A DNA stretch of 64,000 nt, taken from DATIYF01 sp035517775 (lineage in GTDB: Bacteria > Acidobacteriota > Terriglobia > Terriglobales > Acidobacteriaceae). Positions 35,522 to 44,446 of the stretch are shown piece after piece. Under the pieces are notes generated by a model, which did not search any database, had not been told where the DNA came from, and saw only the letters and a program-made list of their open reading frames with translations. The number at the start of each line of letters is the position of its first letter. Position 1 is the stretch's first letter. The position numbers and the translations under genes are program-made. Location of the stretch: the NCBI GenBank assembly GCA_035517775.1, contig DATIYF010000129.1, forward strand, positions 1-64,000, read 5' to 3'.

Positions 35522-35641
35522 GTGCTGAGGTCCCTCGGCTACGCTCGGGATTTCGGCAGCCGGCTCCCGCTTCTCACCCCAGCGAACCAAAACCGGGTTC
35601 GCCGGGGACCCCGCTGCGCTCACGCCGGCTCAACGCCTCAA

Positions 35642-35667
35642 GTTCGAATCCCTCTCCCTCCGCCAGT
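35642..35667 (+). repeat. duplicated 3' end of tRNA-Ser
   Basis: Exact 26-bp direct copy of 35498-35523, covering the T loop, 3' acceptor arm, CCA and two more bases. The two copies start 144 bp apart. The sequence between (35524-35641) is non-coding and partly palindromic. This is the layout left by site-specific integration into a tRNA gene or by repeat-mediated duplication. Confidence 0.85.
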
Positions 35668-35930
35668 TTTTCTTCACCACGAAGGGCACGAAGTATCGCG
35701 AAGGAACTCAACCCCCGGCCAGGGCTGCGATTCGGCTTGACAAGGCAAATGAGATAGGAGTATCTGGAGGGTGGGGGCGTAGCAAACGTTTGCCGCCACT
35801 GCCCGCAGGGTAGCCATTTCCGGTCGAGTTCTCTCCCGCCTTCGGACCTTCTTCCCCGCCTTTACCCCGAAGGGAAGGCGCGAGCGGGCCTCGGCTGGCT
35901 CTTTCAGCGAAGTTTCGACAGGGGGGCGCC
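35668..35930. other. intergenic region upstream of the TonB receptor
   Basis: Holds a dispersed ACGAAGGGCACGAAG repeat (35673-35705), a possible -35 box TTGACA near 35737 and a LacI-type palindrome at 35782-35793. The rest is GC-rich with short hairpins. No gene is seen. Confidence 0.55.
35782..35793. promoter_or_regulatory. LacI-type operator before the polysaccharide locus
   Basis: GCAAACGTTTGC is a perfect 12-bp palindrome with central CG, close to the consensus of LacI-family sites. It lies about 140 bp before the TonB receptor start and just downstream of a TTGACA box, well placed for repression. Confidence 0.6.
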
Positions 35931-38900
35931 ATGAAGCGAATTTCCTACCTCGTTGCCACCACGTTTCTGTTGTTGGTAGTTTTTGCAGCCGTTCAGTTCG
36001 TCTGGGCGCAGGCTAATCGCGCCTCCGTCACCGGCACGATTACTGATCCTTCGGGAGCCTTGATTCCGGGCGTTTCCGTAACTGCCACGAACGTAGAGAC
36101 CGGAGTGCCTTCGAGCACGGTGTCTAACGGCGACGGGATTTACGTGGTTCCCAACCTTCCTCCCGGCAAGTATGCGGTGGAGTTCAAGCGCGACGGATTT
36201 CAGACCCTGAAAAGAGTGGACATTACGCTGATCTCCACAGAAGTCGCACGCCTGGACGCGACTCTGCAAATCGGGGCAGTGACCACTCAGGTTACGGTTA
36301 CCACCGATGCGCCGGTGCTTGATCTGGAGAAACCGACCGAAGGCACCAATATGAACGGCAAGGTCGTCACTGAGTTACCGCTCAGCATCTACGGGGGTGG
36401 GCGCTCGGTAGAGGATTTTGCGGTCGCACTCACCCCCGGTTACTCTCCTTACAGCAGCCCCTACGGCGCAGTGATCAATGGCGGGCAGTGGTTTACCAAG
36501 GATTACACGGTGGATGGGACCTCGGGAACGGCGAACGTGCAAGGCGACTCAATGGAATCCGGCCCCACGATGGAAGCGGTGGAAGAGTTGCAGGCGCAGA
36601 CCAGCGGCCTGGACGCGCAAAGCGCGGTCAGCGGCGGAGGAGTGATTGCGTTCAACCTGAAGTCCGGCACCAATGCGCTTCATGGGTCGGCCTTTGTTTA
36701 CGGCCACAACGAACTGCTCGATGCCAACACCTGGACCAACGACTACTTCGGCGCCGGTAAACCGGAGGAGCGCGCCTGGGATTACGGCTTCAGCCTGGGC
36801 GGGCCGATTATCAAGAATAAGACGTTCTTCTTCGGCGCGTTCGAACGTTTTCAGCAGACCGACTTCCGGCTCAACAGCGGCTCCAATTCCGTGCCCACTA
36901 GCGACTTCATGAACGGGAATTTTTCCGCTTTGCTGGGAGGAAATCTGTGCAACGGTGACAACGGTGTCGGCCTATGTGACAGTTATCCGGCAAGCGCAAA
37001 CCCGACCCCGATTCCGATCACGGACACTAATGGCCAGTCTCTGCAGGCGCGCGTTGGCATGATCTACGACCAAAGCCAGACGGACGGCAATGGTAACCCC
37101 GAGCAGTTTGCCGGCAACATCATTCCAGTGGGCATGATTAGCCCAGTGGCCCAAAAGGTGCAGGGCTTCTATCAGAATTACGCGCCGCAGTTCGGCGGCA
37201 TTGATAACAACAGCAGAGGATTGCTGCAGGGCGTGCCCAATCAGACGCCGAACCAGTTCGTGGTAAAACTGGATCACACTCTGCGCGATGAAGACCGCTT
37301 GTCGGCATCGTGGATTTACAATCACCGACCGGTCATCAAAGTTGACGGCGGCGGCCTATGGGAACCTGGCACTACCACGGGGGGGCCGCTTTCCAATGGC
37401 CGGTATCAGATTTATTGGTCGCATGAAATGCGGTTGAGTGAAACCCACACCTTCAGTCCGCACGTGTTGAATGTTCTCAACTTTACTTACAACCTAGATT
37501 ACAACGCCAGCCGCCCCACCTCTCCTGGGAATTGGAACGAGCAGTTGGGCTTTGGGGATACGGGCGCCGACACCTTTCCCCTGATCAGCTTCCAGGACGG
37601 ATCGGCGGGCCACTCTGAGACCTTCCTAGGCAATACCTGGCAAGGCAATGTATCCGGCGTGAACATCATCACCGGAGATAGCGTCACCTGGACAAAGGGA
37701 AAACACAACTTCACCTTCGGGGGGGATTTCGTGGCCCATCAGGTGAACAGCCGCTCGGGGTCGGGAGCGCTTTCCTTTGGCTTTACCTACTTGAATACGG
37801 CGGGCCCGGGCTACCCCTACGATGGCTTTGGGTATGCCAGTTTCCTGCTGGGATTAGTAGGCAATAAGGCCAGCGAGAGCGTGGCCTATAACCTCTACGG
37901 GCGGCAGAAGGGAATGTCGCTTTTCGCGCAAGACAGCTATAAGGTCACACCCAAGCTCACGCTGAGCATGGGACTACGCTGGAACTACAACTGGCGTTTT
38001 CATGAGAAGAACGGCAACTGGGCGAACTTTGATCTCAATGCGATTGACCCAAGCTTTGACACTCCCGGGACGTTGGTGTTTGCCAAGAGCGGGGATGACA
38101 GTTTTGAGAAGAACGAGTACTGGAAAAACTTCGGGCCGTCAGTGGGATTTGCCTATCAGATGCTGCCGAAAACGGTGCTGCGGGGCTCGTTCGGCCTGAT
38201 CTATAACCCAGTGGGCGTGACTTTCTTCCAGGGCGTGCCGGATGGTTTTGCGCCTCAGTTGGGAGTCAACCAGAAGAATAACTTTTCGTGGGATGGCCCC
38301 GGGGGTACTGGCGTAGGACCTAATAATCTGTTTCAGGCTACGCCAAGCACGCCGCTCGGCGATGTGTTGTACAACATCTTTCCTCTGGTGAACGTTGATC
38401 CCCGGGCTCTTGAGCTGGGATACAGTGAGGCCTTTAACTTTGGCGTTCAGCAGGAACTTACGCCGAACATGAGGTTGGAAATCGGCTATGTGGGCAACCG
38501 CGGGCATCATCTGACGGATACCTCGCTGGCGTGGAACGAGGGCCCTACTTCGGAGTTCCTGCGCTTGGTGCGGAACTATAACATTGACAGCCGGTACGAT
38601 GGCTGGATCTGCGATCCCGCCTCGGCAGCAGCCATCGGCGTGCCTTATCCACCGGGGACCTACGCCTTTGGCATAGGCTTCTGCGGATCGCCGCTGGCAG
38701 CCATCTCGCCCTCCCCCCAGGCGGCGGACTGGGAAGAAAACTATTGGCAATACCCGAACTTGTTGTACGCCGGCGTGCCGCTGGGGCAGAGCTTTTACGA
38801 TTCCATGGTGGTGGATCTGGTCAAGCGCACGGGCCGCGGTCTGACCATGGACCTGAGTTACACCTGGTCTCGCCAGGAAGGCGATTCGTTCTCCGCCGAG

Positions 38901-39584
38901 CAAGATGGTGGCAATGGCTACTACACCGGTATCCAAGATTTCAGCAATATGCGGCAGGCGGCGCACGCTGTTACCGGCTATGATCTCGCGCACGTGGTCA
39001 AAGGATTCGTTGCCTACCAACTTCCCTTCGGTCGAGGGCAACGCTGGCTGGCGGGGCAGAACCGCGTGGTGAACGGAATTCTCGGCGGGTGGACTTTGAC
39101 CGGTGTGGTTCTGTACAACACCGGCCAACCGTTCGAGGTCAGCGCTGCTAATCCCTATTGGCCGCTCTGGGGCGATATTTATCCGGTGTTCAATCTGAGC
39201 AATTTCTCCGGCCCCTCGGACCCGGGAAAATTCGTGCCGGTAGGGCCGAGCGGTAACGTGCCGGCAGCCAACTTTTATATGCCGCCGAGCGTGGCCAGCA
39301 ATCCAGCTCCTGGGGTCCTTCCGCCCACTCCGTCTATTTCCGCGCTGCGTTGTCCCGGTCAGGCCAACGAAGATGCCAGCATTCTGAAAGATTTTCCCAT
39401 GCAGGAAGGCCGTTACCGGCTCTCGTTCCGGGCGGAGTTCTATAATCTGTTCAACCGACACTACTACAACATCAATGGTTGCGCCGGCACCCGTTCTGAG
39501 ATTGACACCTCGACCTTCGGCCAGGTTACTGGCGTCGCCGACAATCCCCGGCAAGGGCAGTTTGCCGTGCGTTTTGAGTTCTAG
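35931..39584 (+). CDS. Oar-like TonB-dependent receptor
   Basis: A 1217-residue outer-membrane receptor. It has a signal peptide (TFLLLVVFAAVQFVWAQ), then a carboxypeptidase-regulatory-like domain (about 27-115: SVTGTITDPSGALIPGVSV, NGDGIYVVPNLPPGKYAVEF) and a plug domain (about 125-260). A barrel of many amphipathic strands ends in GQFAVRFEF, with terminal Phe. This layout matches the large receptors amplified in Acidobacteria, related to Oar of Myxococcus. TonB-dependent import of oligosaccharides is suggested by the downstream GH42 and esterase genes. No dedicated SusD-like partner is present. Family is firm; substrate is inferred. Confidence 0.9.
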   Translation: MKRISYLVATTFLLLVVFAAVQFVWAQANRASVTGTITDPSGALIPGVSVTATNVETGVPSSTVSNGDGIYVVPNLPPGKYAVEFKRDGFQTLKRVDITLISTEVARLDATLQIGAVTTQVTVTTDAPVLDLEKPTEGTNMNGKVVTELPLSIYGGGRSVEDFAVALTPGYSPYSSPYGAVINGGQWFTKDYTVDGTSGTANVQGDSMESGPTMEAVEELQAQTSGLDAQSAVSGGGVIAFNLKSGTNALHGSAFVYGHNELLDANTWTNDYFGAGKPEERAWDYGFSLGGPIIKNKTFFFGAFERFQQTDFRLNSGSNSVPTSDFMNGNFSALLGGNLCNGDNGVGLCDSYPASANPTPIPITDTNGQSLQARVGMIYDQSQTDGNGNPEQFAGNIIPVGMISPVAQKVQGFYQNYAPQFGGIDNNSRGLLQGVPNQTPNQFVVKLDHTLRDEDRLSASWIYNHRPVIKVDGGGLWEPGTTTGGPLSNGRYQIYWSHEMRLSETHTFSPHVLNVLNFTYNLDYNASRPTSPGNWNEQLGFGDTGADTFPLISFQDGSAGHSETFLGNTWQGNVSGVNIITGDSVTWTKGKHNFTFGGDFVAHQVNSRSGSGALSFGFTYLNTAGPGYPYDGFGYASFLLGLVGNKASESVAYNLYGRQKGMSLFAQDSYKVTPKLTLSMGLRWNYNWRFHEKNGNWANFDLNAIDPSFDTPGTLVFAKSGDDSFEKNEYWKNFGPSVGFAYQMLPKTVLRGSFGLIYNPVGVTFFQGVPDGFAPQLGVNQKNNFSWDGPGGTGVGPNNLFQATPSTPLGDVLYNIFPLVNVDPRALELGYSEAFNFGVQQELTPNMRLEIGYVGNRGHHLTDTSLAWNEGPTSEFLRLVRNYNIDSRYDGWICDPASAAAIGVPYPPGTYAFGIGFCGSPLAAISPSPQAADWEENYWQYPNLLYAGVPLGQSFYDSMVVDLVKRTGRGLTMDLSYTWSRQEGDSFSAEQDGGNGYYTGIQDFSNMRQAAHAVTGYDLAHVVKGFVAYQLPFGRGQRWLAGQNRVVNGILGGWTLTGVVLYNTGQPFEVSAANPYWPLWGDIYPVFNLSNFSGPSDPGKFVPVGPSGNVPAANFYMPPSVASNPAPGVLPPTPSISALRCPGQANEDASILKDFPMQEGRYRLSFRAEFYNLFNRHYYNINGCAGTRSEIDTSTFGQVTGVADNPRQGQFAVRFEF

Positions 39585-39720
39585 CAGAATCGGATTGGCG
39601 CTACTCAGGCGGCTTGCATATAAAATGCGAGCCGCCTCTTTTCTCGTGGTTCGGACCAACTCCCTGATTCCGGCTGGTACAACCAAACACCTAACGGCCA
39701 AGGGGCGCGGAGGCTCGAGG

Positions 39721-41808
39721 TTGAGACAACTTTTTCCAGTGGTGGCGCTGCTTACTTCACTAACCTGCGTGAGTGCGGCGCAGTCTGCGACCGCTTTCGC
39801 TCCGGACAAGATGCAGAACGTGCTTTACGGCGCTGCTTATTACAGCGAGTACATGCCTTATGACCGGCTGGAGCAGGACGTTGCGCTGATGCAGAAGGCC
39901 GGCATCAGCGTGGTGCGGATGGGGGAATCGAGCTGGGGCTTGTGGGAGCCGCAGGACGGCCACTTCGAATATGCCTGGATGGACCGGGTGGTGGACCGCA
40001 TGCAGAAGGCGGGCATCAAGGTCATCATGGGCACGCCGACCTATTCCATTCCGGCGTGGATGTACAAAGAGCATCCCGAGATCGTGATCACCAACCTGGA
40101 AGGCAAGACCATTACTTACGGCCTGCGCCAGAACGTGGACCTGCTGGATCCGACTTACCGCTTTTACTGCCAGCGGGTGATTCGCAAGCTGGTGGAGCAT
40201 TACAAGGACAATCCCACGGTCATCGGGTGGCAGATTGACAACGAGACCTCGGCCGACGAAGTGGCCAATCACGACGTACAGGCGGGTTTTGTCGAATATC
40301 TGCAGAAGAAGTTCAAGACCGTGGACGCGCTCAATAAGGACTGGGGCCTGAATTACTGGGGGCAGAGGCTGAACGACTGGACGGAGATTCCGCCGGAGCA
40401 GGGCATCATCAATCCGGGCTGGAAGCTGGAGTGGGAGCGGTACCAGCAATGGATCACCAGCGACTTTCTGGCCTGGCAGGCGGCGCTGGTCAATGAGTAC
40501 AAGCGGCCCGACCAATTCATTACCCATGATCTTGCCGGGCCGCCGCGCGCGGGCGTGAACGAGCGCGACATCAGCCGGTCGCTGGATATCGTGGCGGTGA
40601 ATCCTTATCACGGAACGCAGGATGATTACGACGGCATGGGATCGAGTTTTCAGGGGGACTACACGCGATCGCTGAAACAGACGAACTACCTGGTGACGGA
40701 GACCAACGCGCAGACTATCGGGTGGGATTCGAAGTCGGCGTTTCCACCGTATGACGGCCAATTGCGGCTGGATGTGTACACCCATCTTTCGAGCGGCGCC
40801 AATATGGTTGAGTACTGGCACTGGCACTCGATCCACTATGGCCAGGAAACTTACTGGAAGGGCGTGCTCTCGCATGATCTGGAGCCGAACCGCGCTTACG
40901 CGGAAGTAAGCCGCACCGCACACGAACTGCAGAATATTGGCGCCGATCTGGTGGACCTGAAGCGCAACAACCAGGTGGCGATTCTTTACAGCAACGATTC
41001 ACGCTGGGGCATCAAGTTCATGCCGTTCAGCGATCACGAGGATTACGGCTCGATGCTGTCGCAGATGTACCGCGCGCTCTATCACGAGAACGTGGGCGTG
41101 GATTTTGTCTTTCCAGACAGCACGGATTTCGCGCGCTACAAAGTCATCCTGGTGCCGCCGCTCTATGTGGCCAGCGACGAACTGCTGAACCGACTGGTGG
41201 AGTATGTGCGCCATGGCGGCCATGTAGTGATGTCGCTGAAAAGCGGCTTCACCAACGAATTCGACACGGTGCGCTGGACGATGGCTCCGGGACCGCTGCG
41301 GCAGGCGGCGGGGTTTCGTTATCAGGAATTCTCGAATCTGAAGGAGCCGCTGGCATTGAAGGGCGATCCTTTCCAGGCGGGGGCGGCAAATCAGGTCTCC
41401 GATTGGGCGGAGATGCTGATTCTTGAAGGCGCGCAGCCGCTGGCGTATTACGACCATCCATTCTTTGGGAAATATCCGGCGATCACGGAGAATAAATTTG
41501 GCAGTGGCACACTGACCTATGAAGGCACGGTGCTCTCTGACGTTTTGCAGGAAAAAGTGCTGCTGCACGTGCTGCAGGAGGCCGAGCTCACCGGGCCGGA
41601 TCAGGAATTGCCGGCGCCGGTGCGGGTAAAGCACGGAACCAACCGCAGTGGCAGGATGATTCATTACTATATGAATTATTCGAGTGAGCCGCAGAGCTTC
41701 ACGTATGCTTATGGCGCGGGGGAAGACCTGCTGAGGCACGCGGCAGTCGCGAAGTCGCAGAAGATTACACTGAAGCCCTGGGATTTGGCGATTGTGGAAG
41801 AGAAATAG
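39721..41808 (+). CDS. exported GH42 beta-galactosidase
   Basis: A 695-residue secreted beta-galactosidase (family 42). It has a signal peptide (QLFPVVALLTSLTCVSAAQ), a TIM barrel to about residue 400, a Rossmann-like trimerisation domain and a C-terminal beta domain. The acid/base is Glu175 in WQIDNETSADE and the nucleophile Glu327 in YLVTETNAQTIG. YYSEYMPYDRLEQDVALMQKAGISVVRMGESSWG is the conserved family start. The TTG at 39721 is chosen because GGAGG sits 7 bases upstream and it opens the signal peptide; an ATG at 39625 would add 32 residues. It is 136 bp after the TonB receptor on the same strand, likely part of one glycan-use locus. Confidence 0.92.
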   Translation: MRQLFPVVALLTSLTCVSAAQSATAFAPDKMQNVLYGAAYYSEYMPYDRLEQDVALMQKAGISVVRMGESSWGLWEPQDGHFEYAWMDRVVDRMQKAGIKVIMGTPTYSIPAWMYKEHPEIVITNLEGKTITYGLRQNVDLLDPTYRFYCQRVIRKLVEHYKDNPTVIGWQIDNETSADEVANHDVQAGFVEYLQKKFKTVDALNKDWGLNYWGQRLNDWTEIPPEQGIINPGWKLEWERYQQWITSDFLAWQAALVNEYKRPDQFITHDLAGPPRAGVNERDISRSLDIVAVNPYHGTQDDYDGMGSSFQGDYTRSLKQTNYLVTETNAQTIGWDSKSAFPPYDGQLRLDVYTHLSSGANMVEYWHWHSIHYGQETYWKGVLSHDLEPNRAYAEVSRTAHELQNIGADLVDLKRNNQVAILYSNDSRWGIKFMPFSDHEDYGSMLSQMYRALYHENVGVDFVFPDSTDFARYKVILVPPLYVASDELLNRLVEYVRHGGHVVMSLKSGFTNEFDTVRWTMAPGPLRQAAGFRYQEFSNLKEPLALKGDPFQAGAANQVSDWAEMLILEGAQPLAYYDHPFFGKYPAITENKFGSGTLTYEGTVLSDVLQEKVLLHVLQEAELTGPDQELPAPVRVKHGTNRSGRMIHYYMNYSSEPQSFTYAYGAGEDLLRHAAVAKSQKITLKPWDLAIVEEK

Positions 41809-41917
41809 GAACACCGTCACGTTGAGTTTTTCTTTGCCAGTTCGAGCGCGGTACTGCGGGCCGGTTGCGGGTTGCCTTGCGAGGCCGGGCAAGCTGCATT
41901 CCCGCTGCGCCGCAAAG

Positions 41918-41947
41918 CAGATTTCTCGACTTCGTCTCGAAATGACA
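41918..41947. repeat. dispersed CAGATTTCTCGACTTCGTC-type repeat
   Basis: Inverted relative of 7300-7328, ending CGAAATGACA. Its last bases supply the ATG used as start of the esterase gene. The preceding 100 bp contain no gene. Confidence 0.6.
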
Positions 41948-43918
41948 ACGTGTAGAGTGCTGTCTTGGCTGGCAAGCTGCTTTTTGCTGTGTGCGCTCTC
42001 ACCGCGCCTTTTTGCTGATCCAACTCTGCCTGGCCTGTTCGGCGATCACATGGTGCTGCAGCAAGGGCGGGAGATACCGGTGTGGGGATGGGCGGATGCC
42101 GGCGAAAAGATCACGGTCACGCTGAACGGCGAGAGCGAGACTGCGGAGACCGGCTACGACGGCCGCTGGCAACTGGCACTAGGGCCGGAGAAGGCGGGCG
42201 GCCCGTTCGTGCTCACCGTGGAGGGCAAAAAGACCATTACGCTCAAGGACGTAATGATTGGCGAAGTATGGGTGCTTTCCGGGCAGTCGAACATGACGTT
42301 CGCGCTGAGCGGAGCGGCAACTGCGGCGACGGCGATTCCGGAGGCGAACTATCCTGAGATTCGGCTGTACACGGTTCCGCAGGAGCGAGCCCTCAGCCCG
42401 CAGCAGAATGCGGTTGCGAGCTGGAGAATCTGCACGCCGGATAATGCCAAGACTTTTACCGCGGTGGGATATTTCTTCGGGCGCGAGCTCTACCGGCGGC
42501 TGGGCGTGCCCATCGGGCTGATTCACAGCTCGTGGCCGGGAACGGTGGCGGAGGACTGGGTTCCGGCGGAGGCTTTGCGCGGACCGGCCGAGCTGCAGCC
42601 GATTCTGGAGCGCTGGGCCAACGCCTCAGAGCAATCGAAAGAGCTGGCGCAGCGGCCGGCCGAGTTCGATCTGGAGTTCGATGATTTTCAGCTGATCAAG
42701 GCCGACCCTGCGGCAGGCCTGGCGCCCTTCAGCGACTTCAATGACGGCACGGCGCAAAACTCGCTGCACGGGGTGTGGACCTTCGACTGGCAGTCGGCGC
42801 CGGACGGGAAGTTTGAGCTAGCGCAGCCGGGGCGGGGAAGCTCGGGGTATGCGGCGAGAGTCTTCGGCCAGGTGGACTACAGCGCCGACGCCCTGCTGCG
42901 CGCGAATTTCTCAGCCCACGGGTCGCCGGCCGATATGTCGCAATACGCCGGGCTGCGTTTCTACTACCGGGGCAGCGGATACTTTCACTATCGCTCGCTG
43001 CAGCCGACGATTTACGACTATGACGACTACCTGAGCCGGCCCTTTCAGGCCAGCAAAGATTGGCAGGATGCCACCATCTGGTTCAAAGATCTACGGCAGA
43101 CGGGATGGGGGATTCCTGAACCTTTGACCCAGGCGGCGCTTTCAGGTTTTGAGCTCGAGGTGCTGCAGTCGCCGGACGACTATGCCACGGCGCCCTCGAG
43201 CTTGTACGACGGCATGATCGCGCCGCTCATCCCTTTTGCCATTCGCGGCGCGGCGTGGTACCAGGGCGAGAGCAACGCGCCGCGGGCCTATCAATATCGA
43301 ACTTTGTTGCCGGCCCTGATTCAGGGCTGGCGGCGGGCATGGGGCGAAGGGGATTTCCCCTTTTTGATTGTGCAGTTGCCCAACTTCGGGGCGCCGCAGG
43401 AGCAGCCGGGCGGCGAGGACCTGTGGGCCGAGCTGCGCGAGGCCCAACTGATGGCGCTGCGGCTGCCGAATACCGGATTAGCGGTGACGATTGATCTGGG
43501 GGAAGCAAAAAACCTTCATCCGCATGACAAGGCCGGAGTGGGAGAGCGGCTGGCGTTGTGGGCTCTTGGCACCATGTATCACAAAGACATTGTATATTCG
43601 GGGCCGCTGTACGATTCCATGCAGGTTGAAGGCAACCAGATCAAGATTCACTTCAAACACATTGGCGGCGGACTGGAAGCGCATGGCCCCAGCCTGCGCG
43701 GCTTTGCCATTGCCGGCTCCGACCGCGTGTTTCACTGGGCTGATGCGACTATAGAGGGCGATACAATCCTGGTTTCAAGCCCTGAAGTTCCGGCTCCGGT
43801 AGCGGTGCGCTATGCCTGGGCGGGAAACCCGCAGTGCAACCTGTACAACAAGGCCGGGCTGCCCGCTTCTCCGTTCCGCACGGACGATTGGCCGGGCAAG
43901 ACGGTGAACGTGCGATAG
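41942..43918 (+). CDS. exported SGNH esterase with inserted carbohydrate-binding-like domain
   Basis: A 658-residue secreted carbohydrate esterase of the sialate O-acetylesterase type. Order: signal peptide (LASCFLLCALSPRLFA), beta domain (about 30-105), first SGNH part with nucleophile Ser116 in LSGQSNMTFAL, an inserted domain at about 255-420, then the rest of the SGNH domain with AAWYQGESNA (about 437-447) and the catalytic His near PHDKAG. The insert reads SDFNDGTAQNSLHG, SQYAGLRFYYRGSG, WQDATIWFKDLRQTGWG, which fits CBM11/CIA30-like jelly rolls. It probably removes acetyl groups from side chains so GH42 can act. The ATG lies in a repeat; GTG at 41957 is an alternative start. Confidence 0.85.
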   Translation: MTTCRVLSWLASCFLLCALSPRLFADPTLPGLFGDHMVLQQGREIPVWGWADAGEKITVTLNGESETAETGYDGRWQLALGPEKAGGPFVLTVEGKKTITLKDVMIGEVWVLSGQSNMTFALSGAATAATAIPEANYPEIRLYTVPQERALSPQQNAVASWRICTPDNAKTFTAVGYFFGRELYRRLGVPIGLIHSSWPGTVAEDWVPAEALRGPAELQPILERWANASEQSKELAQRPAEFDLEFDDFQLIKADPAAGLAPFSDFNDGTAQNSLHGVWTFDWQSAPDGKFELAQPGRGSSGYAARVFGQVDYSADALLRANFSAHGSPADMSQYAGLRFYYRGSGYFHYRSLQPTIYDYDDYLSRPFQASKDWQDATIWFKDLRQTGWGIPEPLTQAALSGFELEVLQSPDDYATAPSSLYDGMIAPLIPFAIRGAAWYQGESNAPRAYQYRTLLPALIQGWRRAWGEGDFPFLIVQLPNFGAPQEQPGGEDLWAELREAQLMALRLPNTGLAVTIDLGEAKNLHPHDKAGVGERLALWALGTMYHKDIVYSGPLYDSMQVEGNQIKIHFKHIGGGLEAHGPSLRGFAIAGSDRVFHWADATIEGDTILVSSPEVPAPVAVRYAWAGNPQCNLYNKAGLPASPFRTDDWPGKTVNVR

Positions 43919-43957
43919 CGACCAGCGTGGCAACGGAGACGCAGCAAGCCAGGCTTC

Positions 43958-44263
43958 TTACGCGTCGGTGCGGGAGGCTTCGTACTCCACTCCGTAAAGA
44001 TAGACGGAGCGGCTGCGGATGGTGCCGCGGACGAAATGGGTCTCGCCGGTTTCCGGGTTGACGAACTCCAAGTGCACCTGGGTGCCGGGGGCGAAGTTGC
44101 CGAGGGCAAAGAAGCACATCCCGCCATCGCTCAATTGCAGACAGCGGCCATCCAGCACCAGCTTCTGGCTCGCGCTGTGAGCCAGAATGCGGAGAGGCGC
44201 ATCGGCTTTATGGCGCCTCCAGCGGCGCTTACCCTCGTGCGGAGCGTGGTAAAGAGGTTCCAC
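43958..44263 (-). CDS. single-domain PilZ protein
   Basis: A 101-residue c-di-GMP-binding protein consisting of one PilZ domain. The N-terminal basic motif is in GKRRWRRHKADAPLRI and the second motif is QLSDGGMCFF, where the usual Asp/Asn is Gln. The rest is the expected six-strand barrel (GTQVHLEFVNPETGETHFVRGTIRSRSVYLYGVEYEA). The start is GTG at 44263 with no strong ribosome binding site. Single PilZ proteins act as adaptors for pili, flagella or polysaccharide synthases. It is convergent with the esterase gene, and its partner is unknown. Confidence 0.82.
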   Translation of the reverse strand: MEPLYHAPHEGKRRWRRHKADAPLRILAHSASQKLVLDGRCLQLSDGGMCFFALGNFAPGTQVHLEFVNPETGETHFVRGTIRSRSVYLYGVEYEASRTDA

Positions 44264-44397
44264 GGCAAATCACCATCGCATACGTTATCAGCATTGGAGA
44301 ATGGAGCGTGGTTACGGAAGAACACTCAAGAAGCTAGACCGCCGGCGGGGATTAGAAGCAGGTGAGGGCACACCCGCGGGGGCTGGCGCCATCCCAC

Positions 44398-44432
44398 AAA
44401 AAAACCTACCCTCGGCGAGCGCCAAGGGTAGG
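44398..44432 (-). terminator. rho-independent terminator of the exported-protein gene
   Basis: On the minus strand CCTACCCT/AGGGTAGG with a 12-base loop is followed by seven T residues, 15 bases past the stop at 44447. Confidence 0.88.
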
Positions 44433-44446
44433 GAAGAGAGATTGAC

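Noticed and set aside
35498..35667. Second tRNA gene at the duplicated end
   Set aside because: Only the 3' third of the tRNA is present in the second copy; no 5' acceptor, D or anticodon arm can be folded.
38139..39809. 556-codon minus-strand open frame
   Set aside because: Antisense to the TonB receptor barrel; no signal peptide, motif or ribosome site.
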